Below are positions 1 to 8,012 of a DNA stretch of 64,000 bases, piece after piece. Within the stretch, counting starts at the first letter, position 1. Every line of letters starts with the position of its first letter. Both the position numbers and the translations under genes were made by a program. Below the pieces are notes generated by a model. The model did no database searches and was not told where the DNA came from. It saw nothing but the letters and a program-made list of their open reading frames with translations. The stretch comes from an uncultured Prevotellaceae bacterium (lineage in GTDB: Bacteria > Bacteroidota > Bacteroidia > Bacteroidales > Bacteroidaceae): NCBI GenBank assembly GCA_947168395.1, contig CAMVLT010000009.1, positions 43,903-107,902 of the forward strand. The letters run 5' to 3'.

Positions 1-2
1 AG

Positions 3-1562
3 GGCGCTTTCACCTTTGATTATGCTGATATAGTCCATCAGATTGATGCCATTACTGCTACGTACGTGGTAAAGGAGCCCGTTCCGAGTGATTCTATTTT
101 GGCTGCAGCCAAGGAGTTGCTAAAGCTGTCGGGTGTTGGATATCCTGCTGTTGGCAGTGAGAGCCGCGTGGCTTTGGATTCGCTGATTAACAGTGGTAAG
201 GGCAAAGACGAGGTGTTCGAGGCTGCTATGGCTGCCTTCATCGCTGAGACCGATGTGGAACAGCCTGCCGACGGCAAATACTACCGCGTGACCGCTGTTA
301 ATTCGAAGGGTGCGGAAGGCTTCGTGACCTACGAGAAGGGTGGTGTCGGCCTGACCGCTGATGCCGAGAACCTGACGGTAGGTGTGTTCCGTGTCAATGC
401 CAATGTAGACGGCACACTGACGCTTTCTACCTTCGATAGTCAGTATGAGTGTGATGTGAAGCCTGTCCGTCTGTCCGTCGAGAGTGCCAGTGCAGAGGAA
501 ACCTTCGGGCTGTTCAGCCTCTACGGTACGCTGGGAGCAGAAGAGAATGCCTATGCTCGTGCCAATATCAAGGATAACGAATGGAAATTTAACACAGACT
601 CCAATTTGGACGAGTACTTAGGGCTGATGCTTAGTGAAAAGATGACCACCGCGTTCCGCTTTACGGAAGTAGCAGAAGAAGATCTGGTTATTCCTGAAGC
701 CACGTTGACGTGTATTCCTGGTGAAGGTTCTGTAGAAAAACTCGAAGAGGTGATCCTCATGTTTGATGTTCCGTTCCCTGTGACGCTGAAGGATTGGAAC
801 TTGATTAGCCTGAGGGCCCAGGATGGCAGCGAAGTGCCTATAGTCGCCCAGAAGACCAGCTCGAATGCCTGCAAAATGACGTTAATCAATGTGGTAGCCG
901 GTACTTACACGTTGGAGATTGCCGACGGCGCGTTCACTTACGGATTCTTTGACAAGGAAATTCCTGTGAAGGCCACCAGCAGGACATTCAAGGTGCTTGT
1001 GGGTGCCGACTTTACTTACGATTTCAATGTCGGCGATATGGCCTGCCAGTTGGACGGCGAGAAGGAACGGGAATATTTCATGGACACTGCCCTGAGCACC
1101 CTGACAGTAGGCTTCAAGGACGCTGTGACAGTGAATCCCGACAAGACCGTCTTTGTGGTAGATGAAGACGGTGTGACGATGGTTACTGGCCACTTGGAGC
1201 CTGCCGAGGATGAGGAGAACGTGTACAAGCTTGTACTTGACACTCCGATTGCTGAGGGCACGCTGACGGCAGGTACGTACACCTTTGTTTTCGAGGAAGG
1301 TATGTTCGGCGATGACAACTATGCCAGTTATCTGGCTTCCCCGTATCTTGTACTGATGGCTGACTGCCACGTCAGCAAGGAGCTGAAGCCGTTCAGCGTG
1401 AAGGTTGATAATGAGAAAGCCCAGATACCTGTAGGCATCCTCGAATTGATGAATGGTGAATTGTCGAATGTTAAATGGTACGACCTCAACGGCCGCCGCG
1501 TTGTCGGCAAACCGCAGAAGGGTCGCGTCTACATTGTCAACGGCAAGAAAGTAACCTATTAA
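3..1562 (+). CDS. secreted protein with C-terminal sorting tail, 5' end outside window
   Basis: The frame is open from the first bases of the window, so the start lies upstream; a GTG at 66 is an unlikely start because the coding pattern continues before it. About 520 residues are visible. They contain repeated beta-rich segments of the type DGAFTYGFF, which occur both near the left edge and near residue 300. The protein ends in a glycine/lysine-rich tail (WYDLNGRR..., ending VNGKKVTY) of the kind that directs Bacteroidetes proteins to the surface. No catalytic domain is recognised. The stop is immediately followed by the GTG of the C10 protease, so the two are probably cotranscribed. Function unknown; export is inferred from the tail. 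Confidence 0.75.
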   Translation, partial: GAFTFDYADIVHQIDAITATYVVKEPVPSDSILAAAKELLKLSGVGYPAVGSESRVALDSLINSGKGKDEVFEAAMAAFIAETDVEQPADGKYYRVTAVNSKGAEGFVTYEKGGVGLTADAENLTVGVFRVNANVDGTLTLSTFDSQYECDVKPVRLSVESASAEETFGLFSLYGTLGAEENAYARANIKDNEWKFNTDSNLDEYLGLMLSEKMTTAFRFTEVAEEDLVIPEATLTCIPGEGSVEKLEEVILMFDVPFPVTLKDWNLISLRAQDGSEVPIVAQKTSSNACKMTLINVVAGTYTLEIADGAFTYGFFDKEIPVKATSRTFKVLVGADFTYDFNVGDMACQLDGEKEREYFMDTALSTLTVGFKDAVTVNPDKTVFVVDEDGVTMVTGHLEPAEDEENVYKLVLDTPIAEGTLTAGTYTFVFEEGMFGDDNYASYLASPYLVLMADCHVSKELKPFSVKVDNEKAQIPVGILELMNGELSNVKWYDLNGRRVVGKPQKGRVYIVNGKKVTY

Positions 1563-3977
1563 GTGAGGTTTAGACTATTCGTAATCGTACTGGCCTTGCT
1601 CTCAGCCGTGGGGCTTCAGGCGGGCAAGCGGACAAAGGACGAAATGAAAGCCGCCGCACTTGGTGTGTTGTCACAGAACAGCGCATCGAGGGCGGCTTCT
1701 CACACAGATCTCACAGATTCCACAGAAATGGCTACTGGCCAATTGACAGAGTATTACTCAAGTGAGCAGCTCTCTGTCATTGGTAGTGACGACTTGGGGT
1801 TTGCCGTGGTGACAGCCGACGACCACGCCCGTCCGGTGATAGGCTACTCCGCCACTCCGTTTGCCGAGACTATGCCCGATGGCTTCAAGTGGTGGCTCGA
1901 AAAAGCCGAAGTAGCCCTTTCAGTCCAACGGTCAATAGTCAATGGTCAATGGTCAACGGTTGGTCCCCTGATGACTACGAAGTGGGGGCAGGAATATCCT
2001 TACAATGCGAAGGTGCGCTACCTCATTGGCGACAAAACTTACCAGTTTATGACAGGCTGCGTGGCCACGGCTATGGCGCAGGTCATGCACTATCATCGTT
2101 TTCCACGACGGGGGCATGGCTCCATCCGCTATGTCCTGTACAACTACCAGACGTGGATGTCCCATGCTTTCAAAGAGGTCTACGACTGGAGTGCGATGGC
2201 TGACGAGTATTCCTATCAGTCAGCGGGTGGCCTTGACGATGCGGCGAAAGCCGTGGCGGTCCTGATGCAAGACTGCGGCATGGCGGTGAAGATGAACTAC
2301 GACATTGCGGTGAGTCTTGCCAACACCGATGACATTGCACCAGCTCTGACAGAATTCTTCTCCTACGACGAGTCGGGCACCCGTCAGGTTCACCGTGCCG
2401 ACTATTCTCATGAGGAATGGATGCAGCTGATATACGACGAACTCAGCGCGGGGCGGCCTGTTATCTATAGTGGTATCAACCGCAGCAACCCCGATAAGAC
2501 CTACGGCCATACCTTCGTCGTCCACGGTTGCGATGCCGATGGCTTGGTCTGTGTCAACTGGGGCTGGCGAGGACAGCATGACGGCTTTTTTGATATCGAC
2601 CTGCTAAGTGCCAACGGCAGCTCTTTCAATGACGATCAGGACATGATTCTCGTGAAGCCCGGCACCCGCGACCAGTGTGCTGTGAAGGTCATTGCTACGG
2701 GTGCCGGCAAGGTTCATCTCGGTGATGTCACCAATGCTGTGTCCGATACAACCAAGGTCTATAAGGTTGACGAGGGAGCATCGGTGACGCTGACCGCCAT
2801 TCCTGACGACGGCTGGAGGATATCTCATGTATTTGTGGGGCATGATGAGGTCATGGCTCAAGTGAAGGATGGCCAGTACACGTTTGAAAGCGTGGACGAC
2901 AATGTGACGGTGAGCGTCACCTTCGAAAAGATTCCTATTCAGTATTGTGCGTTGAGGATTACGGCAGGTGGCGAAGGAAGTGTCGTTTGCGACAGCATCG
3001 AGGTCAGAAATGCTGCGAATGCCTTTAAGGTGGAGAAAGGCAATGCTGTCCAACTGGTTGTAACTCCCGATGAGGGTTGGCAAATACATAGCGTGACCAT
3101 CAACGGCAATGAGGTTTTGGATGAGCCGGGATATGACAGTTGTACCATCAAGACGACCGTCGCTACAGATGTCGTTGTCGCCGTCAAGTTTACCAAGAGA
3201 GTGTATCATCTGACATATTGGGTAGACGGAGCGGTCTATCGCAGGTATGAGGTGGAATACGGTGCTCCTATTGTTCCGGAAAATGTGCCCACAAAAGAAG
3301 GCTACACCTTTGGCGGGTGGGGCGACATACCGTCGAACATGCCTGCTGGAAATGTCAACGTCAGCGGATCATTTACGGTTAATCAGTACCTTCTGACCTT
3401 CCAGGTGGACGGGGAGGAGTGTGAGACCTTTGAAGTGGATTACGGCTCTGTCATCATCCCGCTGGCTGAACCAGTAAAAGAAGGCTATACGTTCTCTGGC
3501 TGGAATGGAATGCCTGAGACGATGCCAGCCCATGACGTTATAGTCGCAGGGCGTTTCACGGTCAATACCTATGAGATTACCTACATGGTTGACGGCACGC
3601 TGTTCTTGACTGATTCCCTGGCTTACCAGTCGCCCATACCGCTGCCCAGCGTACCTGAACGGAGTGGTTACGACTTTGAGTGGGATGAACATCCTGAGAC
3701 GATGCCAGCTCACGACGTGACCATTGTTGGTATATATACCGTAGAGACATCAGTTGCTTCGTCCCAGGTAGAACCTGCCTTCAAGATGACAAACGGCACG
3801 CTGTACCTTTCCGGCCTTCAGCCGGACGAGCACGTCACCCTCTACACCCTCTCGGGAAAGTGCCTGCTGACTGCCCGAGCCACCACGCAGGGGAACCTTT
3901 CCATGTCCCTCTCCCAGCTACCTTCCGCCCTTTACATCATCAGGACAGCCCGCCAGGCCTTCGAGATTGCGAGGTAA
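1563..3977 (+). CDS. C10 family (streptopain-like) secreted cysteine protease
   Basis: 804 residues starting at a GTG that abuts the previous stop. Residues 1-20 are a signal peptide. The pro-region precedes a C10 catalytic domain: nucleophile C166 in TGCVATAMAQ, catalytic H316 in YGHTFVVHG, and the conserved VNWGWRG at 331-337. Residues about 560-740 hold InlB-like (Listeria-Bacteroides) repeats, three copies of a unit with GYTFxGW and a following MPAxxV. The C-terminus (LYTLSGKCLL...LPSALYIIR) resembles a type A type IX sorting domain. Family members are secreted and may act on host proteins or other bacteria; the substrate here is unknown. Two short tandem arrays are embedded in frame before the catalytic domain: 3 x 9 bp at 1703-1729 and 4 x 7 bp at 1931-1958. 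Confidence 0.88.
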   Translation: MRFRLFVIVLALLSAVGLQAGKRTKDEMKAAALGVLSQNSASRAASHTDLTDSTEMATGQLTEYYSSEQLSVIGSDDLGFAVVTADDHARPVIGYSATPFAETMPDGFKWWLEKAEVALSVQRSIVNGQWSTVGPLMTTKWGQEYPYNAKVRYLIGDKTYQFMTGCVATAMAQVMHYHRFPRRGHGSIRYVLYNYQTWMSHAFKEVYDWSAMADEYSYQSAGGLDDAAKAVAVLMQDCGMAVKMNYDIAVSLANTDDIAPALTEFFSYDESGTRQVHRADYSHEEWMQLIYDELSAGRPVIYSGINRSNPDKTYGHTFVVHGCDADGLVCVNWGWRGQHDGFFDIDLLSANGSSFNDDQDMILVKPGTRDQCAVKVIATGAGKVHLGDVTNAVSDTTKVYKVDEGASVTLTAIPDDGWRISHVFVGHDEVMAQVKDGQYTFESVDDNVTVSVTFEKIPIQYCALRITAGGEGSVVCDSIEVRNAANAFKVEKGNAVQLVVTPDEGWQIHSVTINGNEVLDEPGYDSCTIKTTVATDVVVAVKFTKRVYHLTYWVDGAVYRRYEVEYGAPIVPENVPTKEGYTFGGWGDIPSNMPAGNVNVSGSFTVNQYLLTFQVDGEECETFEVDYGSVIIPLAEPVKEGYTFSGWNGMPETMPAHDVIVAGRFTVNTYEITYMVDGTLFLTDSLAYQSPIPLPSVPERSGYDFEWDEHPETMPAHDVTIVGIYTVETSVASSQVEPAFKMTNGTLYLSGLQPDEHVTLYTLSGKCLLTARATTQGNLSMSLSQLPSALYIIRTARQAFEIAR
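1703..1729 (+). repeat. 3 x 9 bp tandem repeat inside C10 protease gene
   Basis: Units CACAGATCT, CACAGATTC and CACAGAAAT in a row. They are translated as part of a Ser/Thr/Asp-rich stretch of the pro-region. The unit resembles the CGCAGATT nonamers in the two Skp genes at 44.5 and 45.0 kb. Confidence 0.75.
1931..1958 (+). repeat. 4 x 7 bp tandem repeat inside C10 protease gene
   Basis: Units GTCAATA, GTCAATG, GTCAATG and GTCAACG. They encode the stretch SIVNGQWST shortly before the catalytic domain. Heptamer arrays of related form (TTCAACG, TTGAACA) occur between genes at 50.8-50.9 kb. Confidence 0.75.
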
Positions 3978-4049
3978 GCATTCGTGGAAATACGCTGGGC
4001 GTAAAGTTCGATGCCAGCACACGTGTACCGGTGGAATGGGTGATAGATG

Positions 4050-4240
4050 AGGGTAACCCCAGAATCCCCATAGGGAAAAGTAAGGCTTCTATAGGGTAAG
4101 CTAAGAATTCCCATAGGGGGAATGTGATGTTCCCATAGGGGGAACTCCGGGTTTACCCTAGGGAAACCTCCAGTTTACCCTAGGGAAACCTCCAGTTTAC
4201 CCTAGGGAAAGTCCAAGTCAGCTTATTGTGGGTATTTATA
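4050..4240. repeat. composite intergenic module A, left part
   Basis: No coding sequence is evident between 3978 and 4449. First come several copies of a CCCATAGGG motif (about 4067-4143), then three copies of GTTTACCCTAGGGAAA (about 4150-4210), then TGTGGGTATTTATA (4227-4240). The last motif recurs exactly at 21467-21480; GTTTACCCTA recurs at 43.75 and 53.35 kb. The block leads directly into the inverted repeats flanking the VirE-like gene. Confidence 0.7.
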
Positions 4241-4257
4241 CTGCAAAATGCTTCGAA

Positions 4258-4282
4258 ATAGGGTGTACGGGTGTAACAATGC
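4258..4282. repeat. outer inverted repeat, left copy (25 bp)
   Basis: Begins ATAGGGTGTACGGG and ends ACAATGC. Its perfect reverse complement lies at 6568-6592, on the far side of the VirE-like gene. Bases beyond both ends do not pair, so the repeat is bounded. Confidence 0.9.
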
Positions 4283-4320
4283 TTGTGAATAGTAGGTGTA
4301 CACCCTGTTTTTAAGGGCGT

Positions 4321-4339
4321 AACGGGTGTAACGAGGGTG
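4321..4339. repeat. inner inverted repeat, left copy (19 bp)
   Basis: Reads AACGGGTGTAACGAGGGTG. Its perfect reverse complement is at 6511-6529, immediately after the VirE-like stop codon. The GGGTGTAAC core is shared with the outer repeat, so both pairs are built from the same approximately 9 bp iteron. Confidence 0.9.
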
Positions 4340-4449
4340 TCACATTGGCAGTCGTGCTTGTGACAGATGTTTATGGCACGGTTTTTGCTGACAACACAAC
4401 AGATAATGAATAACAAGTATAGCGCCTGAAAGAGTGTCACACGGTATTG

Positions 4450-6510
4450 ATGGAGTACCCCTATCGTCAGGAATGGCGTAGTAAATACGTAAAAATCAGT
4501 AAGATAGTCGAATGGACGAGGGACGGAAAGCACCTTCGGACGATTGAGGCTGTGCGAGGACTGAGGATGCCTCACACGGATGGCAGTGGTATGATAACAG
4601 GGACTTTGGCTGCTAAAGGACTGCCAAGGATTCTGCCTGCCAGGTGCCAGGAGAAGCCGGGTTATACGGGACTGGTGCTGCTGTCGTTCCGCATCAGGGA
4701 GGGTGTCGAGACGCTGGAACAACTGCGCAGCATGGTGAACCTGTGGAGCCAGACGCTGCTGTCGTTCGTCGGCAGCAGCGGTAGTTCGCTGAAAGTGCTC
4801 ATCCCCTACCAGCTCACAGGCGGCGGGCTACCTACAGACGAGGCGCAAGTGGCTTTGTTTCAGCAATATGCTTACAAACGGGCAGCGGAGTATGTGCTGG
4901 CCTCGACGGGCATCAAGCCAGAAGAGGTGATACACGACGGCACAGAGAGCTTCCGGCTGTCGTCCGACCCTGACGTGTACTACAACCCTGATGCCATCCC
5001 CATCGAGATGGCCCAGCCTACGGAGCCGCTGAACGTGACGTCGGCTCGCATCATCAACCAGCCTGCGGAGGTGCCGCTCTACACGAAGATGCTGCCCGGC
5101 TATACCCGCAGCGAGATGGATGCCACGAAGTATAGTTTCATCTGCCGTGAACTGGCCAACGGGCCCCAGTTGGACAAAGAGCCGTATCTGGCACTATTGG
5201 CTACGGAGTGCTGCAAGGCGGGCATCGACAAGGAGCTGGCCATCAAGATGACCATCTCGATGGGTGCCTTCTTCCAGAAGGACATCATGGTACGTGCCGT
5301 GTTCAACGCCGCCTACGAGAAACATCCGATGGGAGTGGCCAACCCTGTGGAGCGGTCGCTGATGCACCAGCAGCTGCTCGAGGAGTTTCTGCACCGCCGC
5401 TATATGTTCCGCCGCAATAAGGTGACCGAAGAGCTGGAGTATCAGGAAAAGTTCCGCTACGTGCTCAGTTGGAAGCCGCTGACCGAGGCTGCCAAGAACG
5501 ACATCAACAACGAGGCTATCCGCGAAGGTATCAAGGTGTGGCCCAAGGACCTGGAGCGCATCTTGGTGTCGGAGTGGACGGAAAGTTACGATCCCGTCCG
5601 CGAGTGGCTCGACACGCTGCCCCGCTGGGACGGCCGTGACCGTCTGGGCGAGCTGGCCGACCGCGTGAAGACCAGTACGCAGGGGTGGCGTGACAACTTC
5701 AAGATTTGGATGCGTTCGATGGTGAGCCAGTGGCGGGCAGGTATGGATGCCATGTACGGCGCCCAGATGGTACTCATGCTGGTGGGCGGACAGGGCACGC
5801 GCAAGTCGACGTTCATGCGCATGCTGCTGCCTCGTGAGCTGATGACGTTCTACATCGACCGCATCGACTTCGCCAACCGTAAGGAAGCGCTTCGTGCGCT
5901 GAGCCGATTCCTGCTCATCAACATTGACGAGTACGACCAGGTGCCGAAGTCGCAGATGGCCTTCCTGAAGCACCTCATCCAGCGCACCGATGTGAAGGAG
6001 CGCAAGCTTTACTCCACCCGCTTCGAGCAACAGCAGCGCTATGCCGCCTTCTGCGCCACCACCAACTCATTAGCTCCGCTGAAGGACGACAGCGGTAGCC
6101 GCCGCTACTTGGTGGCAGAGGTCAGCGGCATCATCGATACCGATACCCAGGCCGACCGCCAGATAGACTACCGTCAGCTCTATGCGCAGATAGTGTATGA
6201 GATAGAGCATGGCGAGGAATATGCCTTCACGGGTGAGCGCGAACAGCGGATTATCGCCCAGAATGCCGATTACTACGATACGCCGAACGTGGTCAGCCTG
6301 TTTGACGACCTGTTTCGCAAGCCCCAAGCAGGCGACGAAGTGCTGCTGCTCAGTCCGACGGAAATCCTCACCCGCATCCGCGACGAGCGTAAGGTGAACG
6401 TGGTCAGTCAGGCAAATGCCACGCTGATAGGCAGTTACCTGCACCGTAAAGGATATCAGAAAGGCAAAGGCCGTCAGGGTAGACGTTACATGATAGCCCC
6501 ACAAGCGTAG
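4450..6510 (+). CDS. VirE/VapE-family ATPase with BT4734-like N-terminal region
   Basis: 686 residues from ATG 4450 (a TTG lies one codon earlier). The N-terminal 200 residues, beginning EYPYRQEWRSKYVKISKIVE, resemble the BT4734/BF3469-type domain found on Bacteroidetes VirE proteins. The C-terminal half is a virulence-associated-E (superfamily 3 helicase-like) ATPase: Walker A GGQGTRKST at 446-454, Walker B LLINIDEYD at 488-496, sensor TTNS at 537-540 and an arginine pair in SGSRRYLVA at 551-552. Relatives are found in phages, satellites and genomic islands and are thought to act in replication initiation. Here the gene stands alone, enclosed by two nested pairs of perfect inverted repeats. 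Base composition is like its neighbours, so residence may be old. Confidence 0.85.
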   Translation: MEYPYRQEWRSKYVKISKIVEWTRDGKHLRTIEAVRGLRMPHTDGSGMITGTLAAKGLPRILPARCQEKPGYTGLVLLSFRIREGVETLEQLRSMVNLWSQTLLSFVGSSGSSLKVLIPYQLTGGGLPTDEAQVALFQQYAYKRAAEYVLASTGIKPEEVIHDGTESFRLSSDPDVYYNPDAIPIEMAQPTEPLNVTSARIINQPAEVPLYTKMLPGYTRSEMDATKYSFICRELANGPQLDKEPYLALLATECCKAGIDKELAIKMTISMGAFFQKDIMVRAVFNAAYEKHPMGVANPVERSLMHQQLLEEFLHRRYMFRRNKVTEELEYQEKFRYVLSWKPLTEAAKNDINNEAIREGIKVWPKDLERILVSEWTESYDPVREWLDTLPRWDGRDRLGELADRVKTSTQGWRDNFKIWMRSMVSQWRAGMDAMYGAQMVLMLVGGQGTRKSTFMRMLLPRELMTFYIDRIDFANRKEALRALSRFLLINIDEYDQVPKSQMAFLKHLIQRTDVKERKLYSTRFEQQQRYAAFCATTNSLAPLKDDSGSRRYLVAEVSGIIDTDTQADRQIDYRQLYAQIVYEIEHGEEYAFTGEREQRIIAQNADYYDTPNVVSLFDDLFRKPQAGDEVLLLSPTEILTRIRDERKVNVVSQANATLIGSYLHRKGYQKGKGRQGRRYMIAPQA

Positions 6511-6529
6511 CACCCTCGTTACACCCGTT
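6511..6529. repeat. inner inverted repeat, right copy (19 bp)
   Basis: Perfect reverse complement of 4321-4339. It starts on the first base after the VirE-like stop codon. Confidence 0.9.
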
Positions 6530-6567
6530 GCACCTGCCAAAACTGGCCGTACACCCTTTGTGTATAG

Positions 6568-6592
6568 GCATTGTTACACCCGTACACCCTAT
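6568..6592. repeat. outer inverted repeat, right copy (25 bp)
   Basis: Perfect reverse complement of 4258-4282. No target-site duplication is visible next to either copy. Confidence 0.9.
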
Positions 6593-6624
6593 AAACGCTC
6601 TTTGCGCTGTGAGTGTGGGGACTT

Positions 6625-7284
6625 TTACACGAGCCGTATGCCGTTCTCTTCGATAGTGATGAGGCGGCGGCGGTAGAGGTCGCCTATGGCTTGCTTGTAT
6701 TGCTTCTTGGAGACGCCGAACCGGGCGGCTATTTCTTCGGCGGGAGAGTGGTCGTTGAGGTTGCAGAAACCGTTGTTGTCCTGTAGGTAGTTGAGCAGTA
6801 TCCCAGCAAAGTCGAGGGCCCGTTGCCGGCCTGTGGTGTGCTGGTAGCGTTCCACCTTTGCCGTGGCCATGAGGCGGTGTGTCTTCTCGTCCTCCATGAC
6901 GTAGACGTAGTAGGTGTTGCCTCGCTCCATGCGCTGCTTCTGTTCGCGGAAGGGACAGAAGAGGTCCTTCATAAGTCCCCACTTCAGGAAAGCGCCGTAC
7001 TCATTGGTCCAGCCACATTCCAGATAGGCGAACTCGCCAACTTTGGCAATAGGGTGCTCGGTGGTGGCCACGATGCGTTCGTCGTGGTCGAGGTAGAGGA
7101 ACACTTCTATTTCGTCGCCGATGTGCATGTCGGGGGTGACGTAACGCTGGGGGAGTAGGATTTTCTCGTAGGGGGCAGCAGCATCGCCGCTGCACAGCGG
7201 ACCTTCGCCGATGGGGGAGAGGTAGAGGCCGAAATCTACGCGCTTGGTGATGCGCAGGGTGTTGTAGTCGCCGAGTTTAATCAT
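6625..7284 (-). CDS. CvfB-like S1/winged-helix RNA-binding protein lacking one S1 domain
   Basis: 219 residues, starting MIKLGDYNTLRITKRVDFG. Residues about 1-65 and 70-145 match the first two S1-type domains of CvfB/YitL proteins (EILLP-type and YGAFLKWGLMKDLFCPFREQ motifs). Residues about 160-219 match the C-terminal winged helix (AEEIAARFGVSKKQYKQAIG...). Family members are about 280 residues long and have a third S1 domain between these parts; here AKVERYQ runs almost directly into the winged-helix region, so about 60-80 residues are missing. Both ends are intact and the frame is clean. CvfB proteins are linked to expression of virulence and stress genes; the role here is inferred. Confidence 0.8.
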   Translation of the reverse strand: MIKLGDYNTLRITKRVDFGLYLSPIGEGPLCSGDAAAPYEKILLPQRYVTPDMHIGDEIEVFLYLDHDERIVATTEHPIAKVGEFAYLECGWTNEYGAFLKWGLMKDLFCPFREQKQRMERGNTYYVYVMEDEKTHRLMATAKVERYQHTTGRQRALDFAGILLNYLQDNNGFCNLNDHSPAEEIAARFGVSKKQYKQAIGDLYRRRLITIEENGIRLV

Positions 7285-7309
7285 ATTCTATTGTTTTATG
7301 CCCCATAAC

Positions 7310-7963
7310 TTAGAGGGCAAGTTGTCCGTCCTTGAGGTGTATGGTGCGGTCGGTGAGAGTGGCCAACTGCTCGTCGTGGGTGACGATGACGAAAGTCTGG
7401 CCGAAGCGGTCGCGGAGGTCGAAGAAGAGCTGGTGCAGTTCCTGCTTGTTCTTGGTGTCGAGCGAACCGGAAGGCTCGTCGGCCAGGATGACGGCAGGGC
7501 TGTTGACGAGGGCGCGGGCCACAGCGATGCGTTGCTTCTCGCCGCCCGACAGTTCGGCGGGCTTGTGCGTGGCGCGGTCGCTGAGTCCCATGAACTGCAG
7601 CAGTTCCTTGGCCCTTTCCTTGGCTTTCTTCTGCGAGGTGCCGGCGATGTAGGCCGGAATCATGATGTTCTCCAGAGCCGTGAACTCGGGGAGCAGCTGG
7701 TGGAACTGGAAGACGAAGCCCAGGTGGCGGTTGCGGAAGTCGGCAAGGGCCTTTTGGCTGAGGGTGGTGGTGTCGATACTATCGACACATACAGAACCAG
7801 AGTCGGGGCTGTCGAGGGTGCCGATGATTTGCAGCAGGGTGGTCTTTCCGGCGCCGGAAGGGCCTACGATGCTGACTATCTCGCCACGGTCGATGTGGAG
7901 GTCGATGCCTTTTAGGACTTGTAGTGAGCCGAAGCTCTTGGTAATTCCTTGGGTAGTAATCAT
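7310..7963 (-). CDS. lolD: ABC transporter ATPase of the LolD/MacB type
   Basis: 217 residues from ATG 7963. It shows Walker [10 protein letters not shown], signature [15 protein letters not shown], Walker [13 protein letters not shown] and the H-loop VTHD. The MacB/LolD-type ATPase would drive lipoprotein release or another periplasmic-exchange transporter; no permease gene is adjacent, so the partner lies elsewhere. An upstream in-frame ATG would add a peptide rich in MSPMSLMSQ, but that is only translation of a 9 bp tandem array (7962-8012), so 7963 is preferred. The start lies 4 bp after the antiporter stop, and the two genes are probably cotranscribed. Confidence 0.85.
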   Translation of the reverse strand: MITTQGITKSFGSLQVLKGIDLHIDRGEIVSIVGPSGAGKTTLLQIIGTLDSPDSGSVCVDSIDTTTLSQKALADFRNRHLGFVFQFHQLLPEFTALENIMIPAYIAGTSQKKAKERAKELLQFMGLSDRATHKPAELSGGEKQRIAVARALVNSPAVILADEPSGSLDTKNKQELHQLFFDLRDRFGQTFVIVTHDEQLATLTDRTIHLKDGQLAL

Positions 7964-8012
7964 GGGGCTAATGGGGCTTATTTGACTCATGAGGCTCATG
8001 GGACTCATGGGA
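7962..8012 (+). repeat. 9 bp tandem array at the lolD/antiporter junction
   Basis: About 5.5 units: ATGGGGCTA, ATGGGGCTT, ATTTGACTC, ATGAGGCTC, ATGGGACTC, ATGGGAGGA. It provides the last codons and stop of the antiporter and reaches the lolD start codon. Related units recur inside the antiporter (8919-8954) and in the acyltransferase gene (35001-35027). Confidence 0.8.

Noticed and set aside
882..1370. Antisense frames opposite the secreted proteins and other GC-rich genes
   Set aside because: They are mirror frames of well-supported genes, without starts, promoters or family resemblance.
4258..6592. Classic insertion sequence
   Set aside because: There are inverted repeats, but no transposase and no target-site duplication; the internal gene is a VirE-type ATPase.
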